In this document: positions 25,633 to 33,932 of the stretch, piece after piece
How positions within the stretch are numbered: the stretch's first letter is position 1
Layout of the letters: every line of letters starts with the position of its first letter
Assembly (NCBI GenBank): GCA_015064315.1
Contig: SVSL01000006.1
Coordinates: 1 to 59,998, forward strand
Direction of reading: 5' to 3'
Length of the DNA stretch: 59,998 nt
From: Oscillospiraceae bacterium
GTDB taxonomy: Bacteria > Bacillota > Clostridia > Oscillospirales > CAG-272
The notes under the pieces: generated by a model
What the model was told of the DNA's origin: nothing
The model's database searches: none
Seen by the model: only the letters and a program-made list of their open reading frames with translations
Position numbers and translations under genes: made by a program

Positions 25633-25661
25633 TTGTATTCCATCTGTTTTTTTGATATAAT
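25633..25661 (+). promoter_or_regulatory. Promoter of the queG-addB-addA operon
   Basis: TTGTAT and TATAAT with 17-bp spacing, 69 bp before the queG-like ATG. Confidence 0.7.
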
Positions 25662-25730
25662 AGAGACAAGCACGGCAAGGACGTATGCTTTTTGCTATAT
25701 TATACCACAAAAACACGCGGAGGAAAAGGG

Positions 25731-26567
25731 ATGTTTGCATTTTTATCGTCTTTTTTTGAAAAAGAATTTATTGATTGCTATGCCCCGATCCCGCTTTCGG
25801 ATTGTCGCATTGTAAAGCCCTATCTGCTGGAGCGCGCGGGAATTCGGAACGGCACCGTTATCATGATGGCAATTCCCTATTTTTCTCCCGCATGCAGGGA
25901 TTCCGAGCGCAATATTTCCGCATACGCAGTATCAAGGGACTACCATTTGTTTTGTAAAGAATTGTTTGAAAGATTGCTTCCGGCACTTCAAGCACGTTAT
26001 CCGCAAAGCAAATTTGCCGCCTTTGCCGATCACTCCCCCATTGACGAGCCGGATGCTGCCGCCAAGGCAGGGCTGGGATGCGTTGGAAAAAATCACCTTT
26101 TGATCACTTCAAAATATTCCTCTTACGTATTTTTGAGTGAGCTGATTACCGACATGGAGCTCCCTTGCCAATCCAATCCGATCAAAGAATGCGCGGGATG
26201 CGGAAAATGCATGGAGCTTTGCCCGATCAAGGAATGCGGCGGTTGTCTCTCGGCACTCACACAAAAGAAGGGCGAGCTTACCGAGGAGGAAAAGAACTGC
26301 ATTCTGAAATTCGGCTCTCTGTGGGGATGCGATATCTGTCAAGAGGTATGTCCTCATACGCAAAGGGTGTTGCGGGACGGAAGCATCGAATCTCCCATTC
26401 CCTTTTTTGCTCAAAACGCAATTCCCCATCTCACCGAGGAAATCGTGGAAGGGATGTCCGATGCGGAATTTTCAACGCGCGCCTACTCCTGGAGAGGAAG
26501 AAATACCATTTTGAGAAATCTGCGCCTTGCGAAAGACCAAGATAAGAAAGGAGAAACGCTATGCTGA
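25731..26567 (+). CDS. Epoxyqueuosine reductase-like iron-sulfur protein (short QueG)
   Basis: 278 residues. Matches QueG in the catalytic loop (AFADHSPIDEP, with the Asp equivalent to the VDTGP motif), the KAGLGCVGKNHLLIT stretch and two [4Fe-4S] clusters (CAGCGKCMELCP, and WGCDICQEVCP later). QueG uses cobalamin to reduce epoxyqueuosine in tRNA. This copy lacks the C-terminal HEAT repeats that help bind tRNA, as some Clostridia homologues do, so its substrate may differ. I chose the ATG at 25731 (GGAGG upstream) over one at 25692. It overlaps addB by 7 bp. Confidence 0.75.
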   Translation: MFAFLSSFFEKEFIDCYAPIPLSDCRIVKPYLLERAGIRNGTVIMMAIPYFSPACRDSERNISAYAVSRDYHLFCKELFERLLPALQARYPQSKFAAFADHSPIDEPDAAAKAGLGCVGKNHLLITSKYSSYVFLSELITDMELPCQSNPIKECAGCGKCMELCPIKECGGCLSALTQKKGELTEEEKNCILKFGSLWGCDICQEVCPHTQRVLRDGSIESPIPFFAQNAIPHLTEEIVEGMSDAEFSTRAYSWRGRNTILRNLRLAKDQDKKGETLC

Positions 26568-29500
26568 ATTTGATCTGCGGCCCCTCGGGCTCCGGGAAAA
26601 CCGCGCGCTTACTTCAAGATATTTCCGCAGACATCCAAGCCCAAAGAAAATGCTTTTTGTTGGTTCCCGAGCAACAGGCTTATATCAGCGAGAGAGATTT
26701 TCCTTCTGTTTTGCCGCAAAACGCGGGACGTTACTTTCAAATCGTTCATTTCTCGGGACTTGCCGAGGATGTTTTTCGCCAATACGGCGGTGTTACGCAA
26801 AGCAATATCAACGGCGGACTTCGCGCGCTTTTGATGTGGGATACCCTTCGCACCGTTTCCCCTTTGCTCAAATGCTACGGACACAACGCTCAAAACGACA
26901 ACACGTTGACCGAGCTTCTGCTGCAGACGCTTTCCGAGCTTCATGCCAACGGCATCAACGGAGAACTGCTGGAGGACACTGCGAACAAGCTTTCGGCAAA
27001 TTCTCCTCTGCAGAATAAGCTGATGGATCTGGCACTCATCGACTCGGTGTTCCGTCAAAAGCTGAAGGATTGCTTTGGAAGCGATCCGGAGGACAAGCTT
27101 GTCCGACTTACCGAAAAGCTGCGGGAGCATGATTATTTCCAAAACGCACAGGTTTATATTGATTCCTTTACCAGCTTTACCGAGCAGGAATACGGTGTTC
27201 TGCGAGAGATCCTGCGACAGGCTGACAGGGTGACTGTTTCCCTTTGCGCCGACAGCTTCACCTCACGGCTTCCCCATTTTGAAACCGTAATTCAAACCTA
27301 TAAAAGACTGCAAAAGCTTGCAAGCGAAGCTGACGTCGATCTTCAAAAAAAGCAACTTTTTATGGAAAGTGCCGAGAAAAACGCTGTTTTTTCACGCATC
27401 GAGCGCGATCTTTGGCGATTTGACGCCCCTGTTCAAAAGTGCGAAGGCAACAACGAGGAGACATCCCCCGTCACCCTTTTGCGCTGCAACAATCTGTACG
27501 AGGAATCCGAAGCGGCAGCCCTGAACATCCTTGATTTGGTGCAAACCGGAATGCGCTACGGAGAGATCGCCGTAGTAGTCAGAGATACAGAGACCTATCG
27601 CGGTGTACTGGATGCCGCAATGGAACGGCATGGAATTCCCTACTTTATTTCCGAGCGCACCGATTTCTCCTCCAAGCCACTGTTTCGTCTGATTCTGTCG
27701 GCACTCAAAGCAGTATGCCGGTATTATCCCTTGCAGGAAATTCTGACATTGGTAAAAACCGGACTTGCCGGTGTCAGCGTACGCGACGTTTCCCTGTTTG
27801 AGGAATATTGCGAGACCTGGAGAATCTCGGGCTCCCGTTTTTTGGATGAGGTCTGGAGCATGAATCCGGACGGTCTTACCACCGAACGCAGTCCACGCGC
27901 AGAGGAGATTTTAAAATCCGCCAACGACGTACGAAAAGCGGTTATTGATCCCATGAAGCATCTCGCCGCAGAGTTAAAGGCGTCCCCAAGACTCCAAGAC
28001 AAATGCGCAGCCCTGTATCACTACTTAATCAATCTGGAGATTTCCGAAAAGCTTTGCGAGCAAGCCAAGTCGGAAATGAAGGCCGGCAGGCGTCGCGAAG
28101 CCGGCGAAGCGCTCCGACTCTACAGCCAGTTGTGTGAAACCTTGACAACGCTATGCAAGCTTCTTCCCAACACCGAAATGACCACAGAGGAGTTTGCCGC
28201 TGCGCTAAATCTTCTCTTTGCCGGTACCGACATGGGTTCTGTTCCAAACCTCCATGACTGCGTAATGATCGGCTCTGCCTCCACAATGCGTGTGGAAAAG
28301 ATCCGCGCCGCACTATTGTTGGGACTCTGCGAGGGAGAATTTCCCAAGGCGATCTCCGATGACGGAATCCTCTCCGAGCACGAAAAGGAAGCACTGGAGC
28401 CCCTGGGGCTGGTGCTTCAATCCCGTGAAAAAACACGGGTTTCCGAGGAATTGCTCTACGTTTACCGTGCAATCACCAAACCAAGCGAACGGCTTTTCCT
28501 TTCCACGGTCGCCAGCGAGCCGGACGGCTCGGCGCGCACGCCCTCTTTGGCGTTCAACCGTGTGGCGCTTCTTTTGGATCAAGCACCGCAAAAATTCGAT
28601 CTGACAGAGATCAAGTCACTTCGTCAGCTTCAAGAGAATACCACCGCAGAAAACGATCTCAGGCTCCCCCCCATGCCATCGGGAACCACGCTTCGGCTAT
28701 CCCAAAGCAAAATCAAATCCTTCGTTCTCTGTCCCTATAGCTATTACAGCACCTATTCTTTAAAGCTGCGCGAAGAAAAGAGCTCCACCCCCAGATATGC
28801 GGATGACGGCACTTTTTTGCACTACGTCTTTGAAAAATTCCTATCCTCTGCACTGCAAGAGGACGGAACGCTGGCATTACCGCCCGAGGAAGAGGTTGAA
28901 CCGATTGCCGATGAAATCATCACTGCGTATTTGGAGGAGGTATGCCCACTGGGGCTTGATCGTTTGAGCGGAAGACTCCTGCACCTATATACCCGATTGC
29001 GAAAGCTGGCACTTTTGATGCTGAGCGATATGATCGCCGAGCTTCACTTCTGCCAATTTATCCCCTCCCGCTTTGAGCAAGTGATCGGATCCTCTGAAGC
29101 AAACGGAATCCCCACCGTCAAGCTGGAGCTGAAGGACGGCTCGCGCGTGATCCTGAGCGGTATGATCGACCGTGTAGACCTTTACAAAACCGATGACAAG
29201 ATCTACGTCCGCGTGGTGGACTACAAGTCGGGCGAGCACAAATTCGCGCTAAAGGACGTCTCCACAGGTCTTGATATCCAGTTGATCCTGTATCTGTTTG
29301 CCATGCTTTCCTCCAACCCTCACAAATACGTGGCGGGAGGTGCCGAATATCTTTACACAACCACGGAAAAAGGCAAAACAGGTGTTTTTCGAAGCGGACT
29401 TGTACTGGCGGACGGAGAGATCGCGGAGGCCTTGGACGCTTCTGCCGACAAGCGCTTTTCCAAAAAGCTGATCCAACAGACAAAAGAAGAAATCGACGGC

Positions 29501-29638
29501 CTGATACAGGAAATGAAGCTTGCGGTAACGGAGATTGCCGAACGGATCCTGGCGGGAGAGGCACAAAAAACCCCCTCCAAGGACGCCTGTCGCTTCTGCC
29601 CCGTCATCAATCACTGCGACAAAGCATTTCACGAATAA
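26561..29638 (+). CDS. addB: ATP-dependent helicase/nuclease subunit B (AddB)
   Basis: 1025-residue partner of AddA in the double-strand-break resection machine of Firmicutes. A P-loop is at the N-terminus (GPSGSGKTARL, residues 7-17). The helicase-like middle is inactive in relatives and helps recognise Chi. The C-terminal RecB-type nuclease shows VVDYKSGEHK and QLILYLFAM. An iron-sulfur staple is formed by CPYSYY in the middle and CRFCPVINHC at the end. Starts inside the end of the queG-like gene and is followed 21 bp later by addA. Confidence 0.95.
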   Translation: MLNLICGPSGSGKTARLLQDISADIQAQRKCFLLVPEQQAYISERDFPSVLPQNAGRYFQIVHFSGLAEDVFRQYGGVTQSNINGGLRALLMWDTLRTVSPLLKCYGHNAQNDNTLTELLLQTLSELHANGINGELLEDTANKLSANSPLQNKLMDLALIDSVFRQKLKDCFGSDPEDKLVRLTEKLREHDYFQNAQVYIDSFTSFTEQEYGVLREILRQADRVTVSLCADSFTSRLPHFETVIQTYKRLQKLASEADVDLQKKQLFMESAEKNAVFSRIERDLWRFDAPVQKCEGNNEETSPVTLLRCNNLYEESEAAALNILDLVQTGMRYGEIAVVVRDTETYRGVLDAAMERHGIPYFISERTDFSSKPLFRLILSALKAVCRYYPLQEILTLVKTGLAGVSVRDVSLFEEYCETWRISGSRFLDEVWSMNPDGLTTERSPRAEEILKSANDVRKAVIDPMKHLAAELKASPRLQDKCAALYHYLINLEISEKLCEQAKSEMKAGRRREAGEALRLYSQLCETLTTLCKLLPNTEMTTEEFAAALNLLFAGTDMGSVPNLHDCVMIGSASTMRVEKIRAALLLGLCEGEFPKAISDDGILSEHEKEALEPLGLVLQSREKTRVSEELLYVYRAITKPSERLFLSTVASEPDGSARTPSLAFNRVALLLDQAPQKFDLTEIKSLRQLQENTTAENDLRLPPMPSGTTLRLSQSKIKSFVLCPYSYYSTYSLKLREEKSSTPRYADDGTFLHYVFEKFLSSALQEDGTLALPPEEEVEPIADEIITAYLEEVCPLGLDRLSGRLLHLYTRLRKLALLMLSDMIAELHFCQFIPSRFEQVIGSSEANGIPTVKLELKDGSRVILSGMIDRVDLYKTDDKIYVRVVDYKSGEHKFALKDVSTGLDIQLILYLFAMLSSNPHKYVAGGAEYLYTTTEKGKTGVFRSGLVLADGEIAEALDASADKRFSKKLIQQTKEEIDGLIQEMKLAVTEIAERILAGEAQKTPSKDACRFCPVINHCDKAFHE

Positions 29639-29659
29639 TCGGAAAGGAGATGATACTGT

Positions 29660-32600
29660 ATGGCAAGAACCTGGACCCCCTCACAAGAGGTAGCAATGAA
29701 TCTGCGCGACAAGACGCTGCTGGTATCCGCCGCCGCAGGCTCGGGTAAAACCAGCGTGTTGACAGAGCGCATTATCAGATCCCTTCTCGACCCCGATCAT
29801 CCCGCAGACCTTTCCAAAATGCTTGTGGTCACCTTTACCCGCGCGGCAGCAGCCGAGCTGAAATCCCGCATTGCCGAGGCACTTTCCGCGGCATTGGCGG
29901 CAAATCCCGGAGACAAGCATCTGTCCTCTCAGCTCTTTCTTCTCGGCAGCGCGCAGATCTCTACCATCGACTCCTTCTTCCAAAAAATCGTACGCGCTAA
30001 TTTTGATGCCTTGGGACTTCCCGCCTCCTTCCGTATCGCAAGCGAAAGCGAGATCAAGCCTATTGCCATGGAGCTTTTGGATGCTCTTATCACCGAATTT
30101 TACGAGCAAAACGAACCGAATACGCCCCAAAGCTCTCATTTTGACCGCATTTTGAAAAACAGATTTGCGGCTTCCATGGATCATCTTATGACCAATCGAA
30201 GCGACGGCAAGCTGGACAAGCTCCTCTTGGAATTTCTGGATACGGTATCCGCGTACCCGGACGGAATCGAGCTGTTGAAAAAGAACGCTGAGCAGCTACG
30301 ACAGGAAAGCCGATTTGACTTTTTGAAATCGCGCTACGGCATCGCATTATCGGCATCCCTGCGCGAGCAATATCAAGGTGATCTCGCGGAATTGCAAAAG
30401 ATCAAGGCATATTTGGATACCGATCCAGACGTAAACGCCAAGCTTGGCGGAATGGTTGCATCGGACCGCGATTACTGTCAAGCCATGCTGAACGCCTTGG
30501 AGGAGCAATGCTACGATCACGTCAAAGCGGTTTCGGCATCCTTTGGCAAGGGGCGGTTTCCCACCATCCGCGATAAAGCAAACGAAGTCATTCGATATCA
30601 AGGCTGGCGAAACAAATTCAAAGCCCGTCAGGACACCGTAGCGGGATACTTTCAATTCTCCCCCGAGGAAATTACCCGTCAAGCCGAAGAAACAGCGGCG
30701 CTTTGCGAAGCGCTCTATCGCTTTTACAGTGTATATTCCGCACGGCTTTTACAAGAAAAAAAGACCCGCGGCGTTTTGGAATTCAACGACGTCCGCACTC
30801 TTTTATATCGCTTGTTAAGCACTTCGGACGGAGCTCCCTCGGAGCTGGCAAAGAATCTTGCGGATCAATTTGATGCGGTCTACATCGACGAATATCAGGA
30901 CGTGGATTTCGTGCAAGACAGCATTTTTGCTATTCTTGGAGGCACACGCCGCTTTATGGTAGGCGACATCAAGCAAAGCATTTACGGCTTCCGCGGAAGC
31001 GAGCCATCGATCTTTGCCGATTATCGGCGCAAAATGCCGCTTCATGATGCCGCAAATGCCGCAGATGCCGACGGAAACTGCGTATTCATGTCTGATAACT
31101 TCCGCTGTGATCAGCCCGTAATCGACTTTACCAACGCAATTTGCGGTTTTCTTTTCTCGGCTTGTGAAAAATCCATTCAATACCGCAAGCAGGACGATCT
31201 GATCTGCGCCAAGCCAAAGCCGGAAGACCCGCTTCCCAATCATCCCGTTCCGGTTCAGGTGGCGTTTTTCGACAAAACACCGCGAGGATATCAGAGCGAT
31301 GACGAGGATGAGGATGCCAAGGATGAGGCACTGTGGGTCGCCGCGGAAATCTCAAGGCTGTTACGCGAGGAGCAGTTGGACAACGGAAAGCCCATCAAGC
31401 CCTCGGATATTGCCATTCTGATCCGTTCCAAAAAGCAGATGCCCCCCTTTCAAAAGGAGCTGGAGGCTTTAAATATCCCTTTCCGTCTGACTGCTTCATC
31501 GGATATTCTGCAGGATCCCTTGACCGTGGAAATGTTCAATCTGCTCAAGGCGATTGACAATCCCTACCGTGATATTCCCCTGTCTGAATTTTTACTTTCC
31601 CCCTTGGGAGGCTTTTCACTGGAGGAGCTGACCGAAATCCGCAAAGCAGCCCCCGAAAGCAAAGCGCTTTATGAAGCAATGGAATGTCTGGCGCGCTCCG
31701 AAGCCGTTTCACTCCTATCCAAAAAATCCACCGTATTGCTGGATTGGATGGAAAGACAACGCCAAAACGCAACCTCTCAGCCCGCAGACAAGTTTTTGCG
31801 AACGCTTTATCTGGAGGAGCGTCTGCTTCCGTATAGCCAACAACCGCCTCTTCTCTTCCTTTACGAGCAAGCGCGTCTGTATCAGAAAACCTCGTGGTGC
31901 GGTCTTTACGGCTTTTTACAGCACTTTGAAAAGCTGACGGAAAGCGGAACCGCCTCGGCGGGCGGCTTTTTGCAGGAGGAGGATGCCGTTTCCATTATGA
32001 CCGTGCATCATTCCAAGGGCTTGGAATATCCCGTGGTCTTTCTTTCCGCTTGCGGAACAAGCTTTAACAAGAGTGATCTGAAGGAAACGCTGGTCTATCA
32101 CAAGAACCTGGGACTTGCAACCAAGCTGTATTCCCCGATCAGCGGTGACAGCGAGGACAGCATCTTCCGTATGGCAGTGAAGAATGAGATCAATGCGGAG
32201 CAGACCGAGGAGCACATTCGCACACTTTACGTTGCCCTGACCCGTGCGCGCGAGAGACTCTACGTAACGGGCACGCTTGGCGGACTGTGGGAAAACGCTT
32301 GCCAAGCGGCATCTCTGATCGAGCGCGGCAACCGCACGGACATTCTCGGCTGCAACAGTTACCTTGCGTGGATCCTCGCCGCATTACAGCAGGAAGAAGC
32401 CAAAAAAGCCGAATTTCCTTGCACTTTCCGGCATTTTTCCTTGAAAGAAGCGCAAAAAGGTGTTCCTTTCGATCCTCAAAAAAGAGCGGAAGAGGAACCG
32501 GAAAAGGAACGGGCGGCAAATCCTGTTTCCCTTCACTACGCTAATATTATGCAAGCCGCGGAGCAATTTGAATATCCCCATTCGCTCCTTCACGGGCTTC

Positions 32601-33307
32601 CCACCAAGGCGGCGGCATCCAAGCTTCAACAAAATCTTTTGGATATCCAAGATGAGGAATCAACAGACCGGGGGCTTCTCGATGCACAGATCACGCTCAT
32701 GGAATCTGCTCCAAAGAGCTTTTCCGCCTTGCTGCAAAGAGATTCCCGTCCAAGCGCGGCAGAAATCGGCACGGCAACTCATGCCTTTTTGGAATTCTGT
32801 GACTTCAGACGTCTTGCGGACGGTGGCGTAGAAGCCGAGATCGCACGATTGATCGAAAACGGCTTCTTGCATCCCCATACCGCAGATATCATTCACAAGA
32901 AACAGCTTTCCCTCTTCTGTCAAAGCGATCTGATGAATTGGATCCTGAACGCAAGCAAAATTTATCGGGAACAAAAATTTGGATTGCATATTCCCATGAA
33001 AGAGCTTACGTCGGATTCCGCACGCCAAGAAGCGCTTGGAGATCAAATCATTTTTGTGCAAGGCTCTATCGATCTGCTTTTGGAGACGCACGAAAAACAG
33101 CTTGTCCTCATAGATTACAAAACCGACCGTGTGACCGAAGCCGAGCGGAACGACCTCGCGCTTTTGGCACACAATCTGAAAATGCGGCACAACGTACAGC
33201 TTTCCTACTACGCCAAAGCCGTCAGAGCGCTTTTCGGAAAAGAACCCGATAAAATCTGTATTTATTCAGTTCCTATCGGAAAAGCAATTGATATTTCTCT
33301 GTTCTGA
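29660..33307 (+). CDS. addA: ATP-dependent helicase/nuclease subunit A (AddA)
   Basis: 1215-residue UvrD-like helicase plus nuclease. Walker A is AAAGSGKTS (residues 24-32), motif II DEYQDVD, motif III GDIKQSIYGFRG, motif V MTVHHSKGLEYPVVF, motif VI YVALTRARERLYV. The C-terminal nuclease has LIDYKTDRV and QLSYYAKA. Together with AddB it unwinds and degrades broken ends until Chi, then loads RecA. AAGGAGATGA precedes the ATG. A strong terminator follows. Confidence 0.97.
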   Translation: MARTWTPSQEVAMNLRDKTLLVSAAAGSGKTSVLTERIIRSLLDPDHPADLSKMLVVTFTRAAAAELKSRIAEALSAALAANPGDKHLSSQLFLLGSAQISTIDSFFQKIVRANFDALGLPASFRIASESEIKPIAMELLDALITEFYEQNEPNTPQSSHFDRILKNRFAASMDHLMTNRSDGKLDKLLLEFLDTVSAYPDGIELLKKNAEQLRQESRFDFLKSRYGIALSASLREQYQGDLAELQKIKAYLDTDPDVNAKLGGMVASDRDYCQAMLNALEEQCYDHVKAVSASFGKGRFPTIRDKANEVIRYQGWRNKFKARQDTVAGYFQFSPEEITRQAEETAALCEALYRFYSVYSARLLQEKKTRGVLEFNDVRTLLYRLLSTSDGAPSELAKNLADQFDAVYIDEYQDVDFVQDSIFAILGGTRRFMVGDIKQSIYGFRGSEPSIFADYRRKMPLHDAANAADADGNCVFMSDNFRCDQPVIDFTNAICGFLFSACEKSIQYRKQDDLICAKPKPEDPLPNHPVPVQVAFFDKTPRGYQSDDEDEDAKDEALWVAAEISRLLREEQLDNGKPIKPSDIAILIRSKKQMPPFQKELEALNIPFRLTASSDILQDPLTVEMFNLLKAIDNPYRDIPLSEFLLSPLGGFSLEELTEIRKAAPESKALYEAMECLARSEAVSLLSKKSTVLLDWMERQRQNATSQPADKFLRTLYLEERLLPYSQQPPLLFLYEQARLYQKTSWCGLYGFLQHFEKLTESGTASAGGFLQEEDAVSIMTVHHSKGLEYPVVFLSACGTSFNKSDLKETLVYHKNLGLATKLYSPISGDSEDSIFRMAVKNEINAEQTEEHIRTLYVALTRARERLYVTGTLGGLWENACQAASLIERGNRTDILGCNSYLAWILAALQQEEAKKAEFPCTFRHFSLKEAQKGVPFDPQKRAEEEPEKERAANPVSLHYANIMQAAEQFEYPHSLLHGLPTKAAASKLQQNLLDIQDEESTDRGLLDAQITLMESAPKSFSALLQRDSRPSAAEIGTATHAFLEFCDFRRLADGGVEAEIARLIENGFLHPHTADIIHKKQLSLFCQSDLMNWILNASKIYREQKFGLHIPMKELTSDSARQEALGDQIIFVQGSIDLLLETHEKQLVLIDYKTDRVTEAERNDLALLAHNLKMRHNVQLSYYAKAVRALFGKEPDKICIYSVPIGKAIDISLF

Positions 33308-33310
33308 GAA

Positions 33311-33345
33311 AACGGGAGAAGTCAAGCCGACTTCTCCCGTTATTT
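33311..33345. terminator. Intrinsic terminator after addA
   Basis: Perfect 13-bp stem AACGGGAGAAGTC with its complement around AAGCC, then a T-rich stretch. Confidence 0.9.
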
Positions 33346-33882
33346 TTATGCATGAAACAAAATCGCAAAATTAAGAATCAACAGATAGATCAGCCAAACG
33401 TCGTGCAAAAGCAAGATCATTCCCGCAAACTTGGTCACTCGATAAAAGCAGACGGTAACGCAAACCGAAAGACAAAGGATCAAAACGCTTTCCAATGCGC
33501 TCAAAAATACCCAGGATGAGCCGAACAAGGTGGGATACCACAAAAGCTCCAAAACGGCAAGGAGCACAAAAAACATACCGCCCTTATATTTTTCTCCTTG
33601 ACATCCCGTCTCCCGATAGCCGAGCGCAAAGCCTGCGGCGCATCCAACAGTCAAAAAAGAGAGCGCGCGGATCATGCTCATGATCCAAACAGGTGGAAAG
33701 ATCGACTTGACGCCGAGCGCCAAAATAACGGGATATGGGCTACCGACCCGTACTTGCACAACCACCGATGCGATCAGCAGTCCAAAGCCAACCAAAAGCA
33801 TCAGCGCGGGACTGGATTGCGACAGCTCCAGATTCAGCCATGCGCTCACGGTGATCTTTCCGTACTTCTTTTTATGCAACAA
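33346..33882 (-). CDS. TspO/MBR-like membrane protein
   Basis: 178-residue protein with about five membrane helices. The last part, with ELLWYPTLFG, a central run of small hydrophobics, and VWLIYLLILNFAI at the end, resembles TspO (LNxxWxPLFFG and the W-x-x-Y-LN ending). TspO proteins bind porphyrins and act in stress. The match is weak: the usual tryptophan richness and PxW motif are reduced. I start at a TTG (33882, with a second TTG at 33879) because GGGAGGTG lies 6-9 nt upstream; the open frame upstream runs into the PBP gene and is not credible. Confidence 0.55.
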   Translation of the reverse strand: MLHKKKYGKITVSAWLNLELSQSSPALMLLVGFGLLIASVVVQVRVGSPYPVILALGVKSIFPPVWIMSMIRALSFLTVGCAAGFALGYRETGCQGEKYKGGMFFVLLAVLELLWYPTLFGSSWVFLSALESVLILCLSVCVTVCFYRVTKFAGMILLLHDVWLIYLLILNFAILFHA

Positions 33883-33932
33883 ACAGCACCTCCCACACAA
33901 GGCGCTGTTTTGCGTGCGCCTCACGGTATAAT

